NCBI GenBank assembly: GCA_900541345.1 | Contig: UQJE01000090.1 | Location: 1-9,525, forward strand | DNA: 9,525 nt | Direction: 5' to 3' | Source of the DNA: an uncultured Blautia sp. | GTDB lineage: Bacteria; Bacillota; Clostridia; Lachnospirales; Lachnospiraceae | In this document: positions 7,364 to 9,525 of the stretch, one piece after another | How positions within the stretch are numbered: position 1 is the stretch's first letter | Layout: every line of letters starts with the position of its first letter | Translations under genes and position numbers: made by a program | Notes under the pieces: model-generated | Told to the model about the DNA's origin: nothing | Databases searched by the model: none | What the model saw: the letters and a program-made list of their open reading frames with translations, nothing else

Positions 7364-7376
7364 GGAGGGGTGAGAA

Positions 7377-7559
7377 ATGTGTCTTGCAACTGTTTATAAA
7401 CAGAGCGATGACTCTGTTATCTTTAAAAATGTGAGCCGTATTGATGTGGACGGAAACCGTATTGTTCTCAGAGATATTATGGGAGACGAGAGAGTTGTGG
7501 AAGGAAGCATTCTTATGGTGGATCTGGCAAACAGCATTGTGAAACTTTCCTGCGAGTGA
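7377..7559 (+). CDS. cooT: CooT family nickel-binding protein
   Basis: CooT is a small cytosolic nickel-binding protein that helps nickel delivery to carbon monoxide dehydrogenase. The 60-residue product begins MCLATVY, with the conserved Cys2 that serves nickel binding in this family. The rest is a short beta-rich fold (SRIDVDGNRIVLRDIMG, then VVEGSILMVDL). The length is usual. AAGGAGG (7362-7368) overlaps the stop codon of the His-rich gene, so translation of the two is probably coupled, which supports a joint task. The family assignment is from pattern recognition of the MCLA start and overall shape. Confidence 0.85.
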   Translation: MCLATVYKQSDDSVIFKNVSRIDVDGNRIVLRDIMGDERVVEGSILMVDLANSIVKLSCE

Positions 7560-7586
7560 GTTTTAAATGCACTTTGAATATGCGGA

Positions 7587-7611
7587 ATCTGCAAGGCGAA
7601 AGCCTTTGGAT
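7587..7611 (+). other. Short GAAA-loop RNA hairpin between cooT and metF
   Basis: AAGGC (7593-7597) and GCCTT (7602-7606) close a GAAA tetraloop. Weaker pairs ATC/GAT further out (7587-7589 with 7609-7611) can extend it around a bulged C. It lies in the 82-base gap before metF and lacks a U tract, so it is not a terminator. It may be a processing or stability element that lets metF be expressed at a different level from cooT. Confidence 0.3.
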
Positions 7612-7641
7612 CAATAAAAAAAGACGTGGAGGTACGTAACT

Positions 7642-8559
7642 ATGAAATTAGCAGAAGCAATGAAAGAGAAAATGCTCCTTTCCTTTGAGCTGTTCCCACC
7701 AAAAACAGACAAAGGTATGGAAAATCTTCCGGGAACAATTGAGCATCTTTGCAAATATAAACCGGAATATATTTCCTGTACATACGGAGCCGGCGGAACA
7801 AACGTTGGTAAAAATATGGACGTATGTAAAATGATTAAAGATGCAGGTACAATCCCGGTAACACATTTCACATGTATCGGAAACACAGCAGAAGGCATCA
7901 AAGATCAGTTACAGAACTATCTTGACAATGGCGTTGACCATATGCTTGCACTTCGCGGAGACCTTCCTTTCGGATGGACAGGAACAGGCGGAGATTTCGC
8001 ATATGCAACAGATCTGGTAGCATATGTGCGCAAAGAGTTTGGCGATAAGATTGAAATTGCAGTTGCAGGTTCTCCGGAAGGACACATCTCCTGCAGAAGC
8101 CTTGAGTCTGATATTGCAGTTCTGAAACAGAAACAGGATAATGGTGCAGACTACATCATGACACAGCTTTGCTGGGATATGGAACAGTTTAAATACTGGC
8201 TGGATGCAATCCGTGAAGCTGGGATTACTATGCCTGTAGATGTAGGTATCATGCCAATCCTTGACCAGGCAGCTACAATCAACATGGCTCTTTCACGTAA
8301 TGCCTGCGTAATGCCGCGTGAACTCTGCGAAATCATTTCCAGAAACTGGATCTTCCCGAATCCGTTTGACAAAGAGCCATTCGATGCAGACGTTGAAGGA
8401 AAGAAAGCAAGATTCAAAGAAGAGGGAATCGAATACACAATCAGACAGATTGACGAATATCGTGCTCTTGGCGTAAACGGCATTCATCTTTATGCATTAA
8501 ATAAATGGAAAGATGTATCTGAAATCATCGACAGAAGCGGTATGCGTACATTAGTATAA
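7642..8559 (+). CDS. metF: Methylenetetrahydrofolate reductase
   Basis: MetF reduces 5,10-methylene-tetrahydrofolate to 5-methyl-tetrahydrofolate using FAD. In acetogens this is the last reduction of the methyl branch of the Wood-Ljungdahl pathway; elsewhere it supplies methionine synthase. The 305-residue protein is full length and fits the TIM-barrel family. It has SFELFPPKT with Glu16 (equivalent to the catalytic Glu28 of E. coli MetF), SCTYGAGG, LALRGDLP with Asp107, GSPEGH and a late GVNGIHLYALNK block. GTGGAGGT lies about ten bases before ATG 7642. Its place between cooT and cooC indicates use in the acetyl-CoA pathway rather than only in methionine synthesis. No gene for the MetV partner of many acetogens is in the window. 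Confidence 0.94.
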   Translation: MKLAEAMKEKMLLSFELFPPKTDKGMENLPGTIEHLCKYKPEYISCTYGAGGTNVGKNMDVCKMIKDAGTIPVTHFTCIGNTAEGIKDQLQNYLDNGVDHMLALRGDLPFGWTGTGGDFAYATDLVAYVRKEFGDKIEIAVAGSPEGHISCRSLESDIAVLKQKQDNGADYIMTQLCWDMEQFKYWLDAIREAGITMPVDVGIMPILDQAATINMALSRNACVMPRELCEIISRNWIFPNPFDKEPFDADVEGKKARFKEEGIEYTIRQIDEYRALGVNGIHLYALNKWKDVSEIIDRSGMRTLV

Positions 8560-8578
8560 TCAGGAGGCATCAGGTTTT

Positions 8579-9352
8579 ATGGCACATGTAATTGCTGTCG
8601 CCGGAAAAGGCGGCGTAGGAAAAACAACTTTATGCGGAATGCTGATTCAATATCTCTGTGAGCAGGGAAAAGGTCCTGTTCTTGCAGTAGATGCTGACGC
8701 GAATTCCAATCTTAATGAAGTACTTGGAGTAAAGGTGGATACGACCCTTGGCGATGTACGTGAAGAAATCGCACGTGCGGAAATGTCAAAGGAAAATCCT
8801 ATTCCTGCAGGTGTTTCCAAGGCGGATTACGCAGAAATGAGATTTGAGGACGCTCTTATTGAAGATGATGATTTTGACCTGCTTGTAATGGGAAGAACAC
8901 AGGGCAAAGGATGCTATTGCTTTGTCAATGGACTTCTTCAGTCCCAGCTTGCAAAATATCAGAATAATTATCCGTATTTTGTGGTGGATAATGAAGCAGG
9001 TATGGAACACATCAGCAGAGGTGTTCTTCCTACTATGCAGACGGCGATTCTGGTAAGCGACTGTTCCAGAAGAGGCGTGCAGGCGGTGGGCAGAATTGCA
9101 AGACTGATTGAAGAGTGCGAGATGCACCCGAAAACAGTGGGTCTGATTATCAACAGAGCACCGAATGGCGAGCTGAATGAGGGAATCCGTGAGGAAATTG
9201 AAAACCAGAAGCTGAATCTTCTGGGCGTTGTTCCCCAGGATGATACCGTATATCAGTACGACTGTGAGGGACGTCCGACTGCATCACTGCCGGAAGACAA
9301 TCCGGTAAAAATGGCTCTTCGCGCAATTGTGGATAAACTTGAGTTATCATAA
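8579..9352 (+). CDS. cooC: CooC-type nickel-insertion ATPase for CO dehydrogenase/acetyl-CoA synthase
   Basis: CooC (AcsF in Moorella) is a MinD/NifH-like dimeric ATPase that helps nickel enter the active cluster of carbon monoxide dehydrogenase or acetyl-CoA synthase. The 257-residue product has the deviant Walker A GKGGVGKTT (residues 9-17), a VDADANSNL switch I region and VVDNEAGMEH as switch II. It also has the metal-binding CYC pair at Cys112 and Cys114, the CXC element by which CooC dimers bind nickel. This pair separates it from MinD, ParA and NifH. AGGAGG is at 8562-8567, 11 bases before ATG, with a gap of only 19 bases after metF, so it is in the same operon. CODH itself is not in the window and would be expected nearby. 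Confidence 0.93.
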   Translation: MAHVIAVAGKGGVGKTTLCGMLIQYLCEQGKGPVLAVDADANSNLNEVLGVKVDTTLGDVREEIARAEMSKENPIPAGVSKADYAEMRFEDALIEDDDFDLLVMGRTQGKGCYCFVNGLLQSQLAKYQNNYPYFVVDNEAGMEHISRGVLPTMQTAILVSDCSRRGVQAVGRIARLIEECEMHPKTVGLIINRAPNGELNEGIREEIENQKLNLLGVVPQDDTVYQYDCEGRPTASLPEDNPVKMALRAIVDKLELS

Positions 9353-9361
9353 AGATTATTG

Positions 9362-9419
9362 TATTTACTTCAAGTGTACTTTTGTATGCTTGAAGTAAAT
9401 AGCGTTACACATTTTTTTT
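9362..9419 (+). terminator. Long stem-loop with a distant T tract after cooC
   Basis: TATTTACTTCAAG (9362-9374) and CTTGAAGTAAATA (9389-9401) are perfect inverted repeats. Two G-U pairs and TAC/GTA extend the stem to 18 bp closed by TTTT (9380-9383). Eight T follow at 9412-9419, ten bases after the stem rather than directly. It starts ten bases after the cooC stop. It may be a weak or attenuating terminator, a 3' stability hairpin or a DNA palindrome for a regulator. Confidence 0.5.
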
Positions 9420-9420
9420 A

Positions 9421-9463
9421 CAGGAGAATAACCCATGGGTGGGGATGGGTTCCTGCCCTGGGC
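9421..9463 (+). promoter_or_regulatory. G-rich structured leader hairpin
   Basis: AACCCAT (9430-9436) pairs with ATGGGTT (9445-9451), and CAGG (9421-9424) can pair with CCTG (9452-9455) around a 5-base bulge; GCCC/GGGC follows at 9455-9463. Four runs of at least three G (9437, 9441, 9447, 9460) could instead form a quadruplex. The GC-rich block stands out against AT-rich surroundings. It holds AGGAG (9422-9426), so folding would hide a ribosome site. It matches no known riboswitch that I recognise. Confidence 0.35.
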
Positions 9464-9479
9464 TTATTATAAAATTTAA
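9435..9479 (+). CDS. Possible 14-codon leader peptide
   Basis: ATG 9435 follows AGGAG (9422-9426) by eight bases and opens a frame of 14 residues, MGGDGFLPWAYYKI, ended by TAA. Ribosome site and spacing are good, but the frame is too short for coding statistics. It lies within a strong hairpin after the cooC stem-loop and before what seems to be a further gene, since the window ends in AAAGG, perhaps the next ribosome site. It may be a regulatory leader ORF or chance. Confidence 0.22.
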   Translation: MGGDGFLPWAYYKI

Positions 9480-9525
9480 AATTTTTCATGAAAGACAAAG
9501 TACATATGGGTGTACAATTTAAAGG

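Noticed and set aside
9488..9525. Start of a further gene at ATG 9488 or 9506
   Set aside because: The frame is open to the end, but no ribosome site precedes either ATG; AAAGG at 9521-9525 suggests the start lies beyond the window.

Overview
The window looks like a chromosomal segment of a Lachnospiraceae-type Firmicute (class Clostridia) with an acetogenic lifestyle, something like Blautia or Marvinbryantia. This is inferred from AGGAGG-type ribosome sites, sigma-A promoters, the long (about 390 aa) divergent form of Prs, the DUF512-der-plsY-gpsA order, and a cooT/metF/cooC group of the Wood-Ljungdahl type. No phage, IS element, tRNA, rRNA or CRISPR array is visible.

Layout. (1) 1-1169, minus strand: a ribose-phosphate pyrophosphokinase gene (prs) that reads cleanly across its whole length except for one in-frame TAG at codon 196. 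(2) 1170-1377: a divergent promoter region, with a good sigma-A promoter for prs and an extended -10 promoter for the rightward operon. (3) 1378-5731, plus strand: a compact housekeeping operon of a DUF512 PDZ/radical-SAM protein, the ribosome-assembly GTPase Der, the acyltransferase PlsY and glycerol-3-phosphate dehydrogenase GpsA. GpsA makes sn-glycerol 3-phosphate and PlsY acylates it, so the two start membrane phospholipid synthesis together. (4) 5741-5773: a terminator that can serve both converging transcripts. (5) 5817-6644, minus strand: an aldo/keto reductase whose promoter carries a palindromic operator. (6) 6645-6970: a 326-base regulatory interval with two promoters, two direct repeats and a structured leader. 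(7) 6971-9352, plus strand: a His/Cys-rich putative nickel-binding protein, CooT, methylene-tetrahydrofolate reductase MetF and the nickel-insertion ATPase CooC. (8) 9353-9525: a long stem-loop followed by a G-rich structured leader with a 14-codon ORF, probably leading into another gene just past the edge.

The right-hand operon is the most interesting part biologically. It joins three candidate nickel-handling proteins (His-rich store or chaperone, CooT, CooC) with the methyl-branch enzyme MetF. That predicts a CO dehydrogenase/acetyl-CoA synthase locus nearby, outside the window. The arrangement recalls the cooCTJ nickel genes of Rhodospirillum rubrum, but the His-rich protein has its His tract at the N terminus rather than the C terminus. 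The clearest anomaly is the internal amber codon in prs, which is either a real nonsense mutation, a suppressed stop or a base-calling error.
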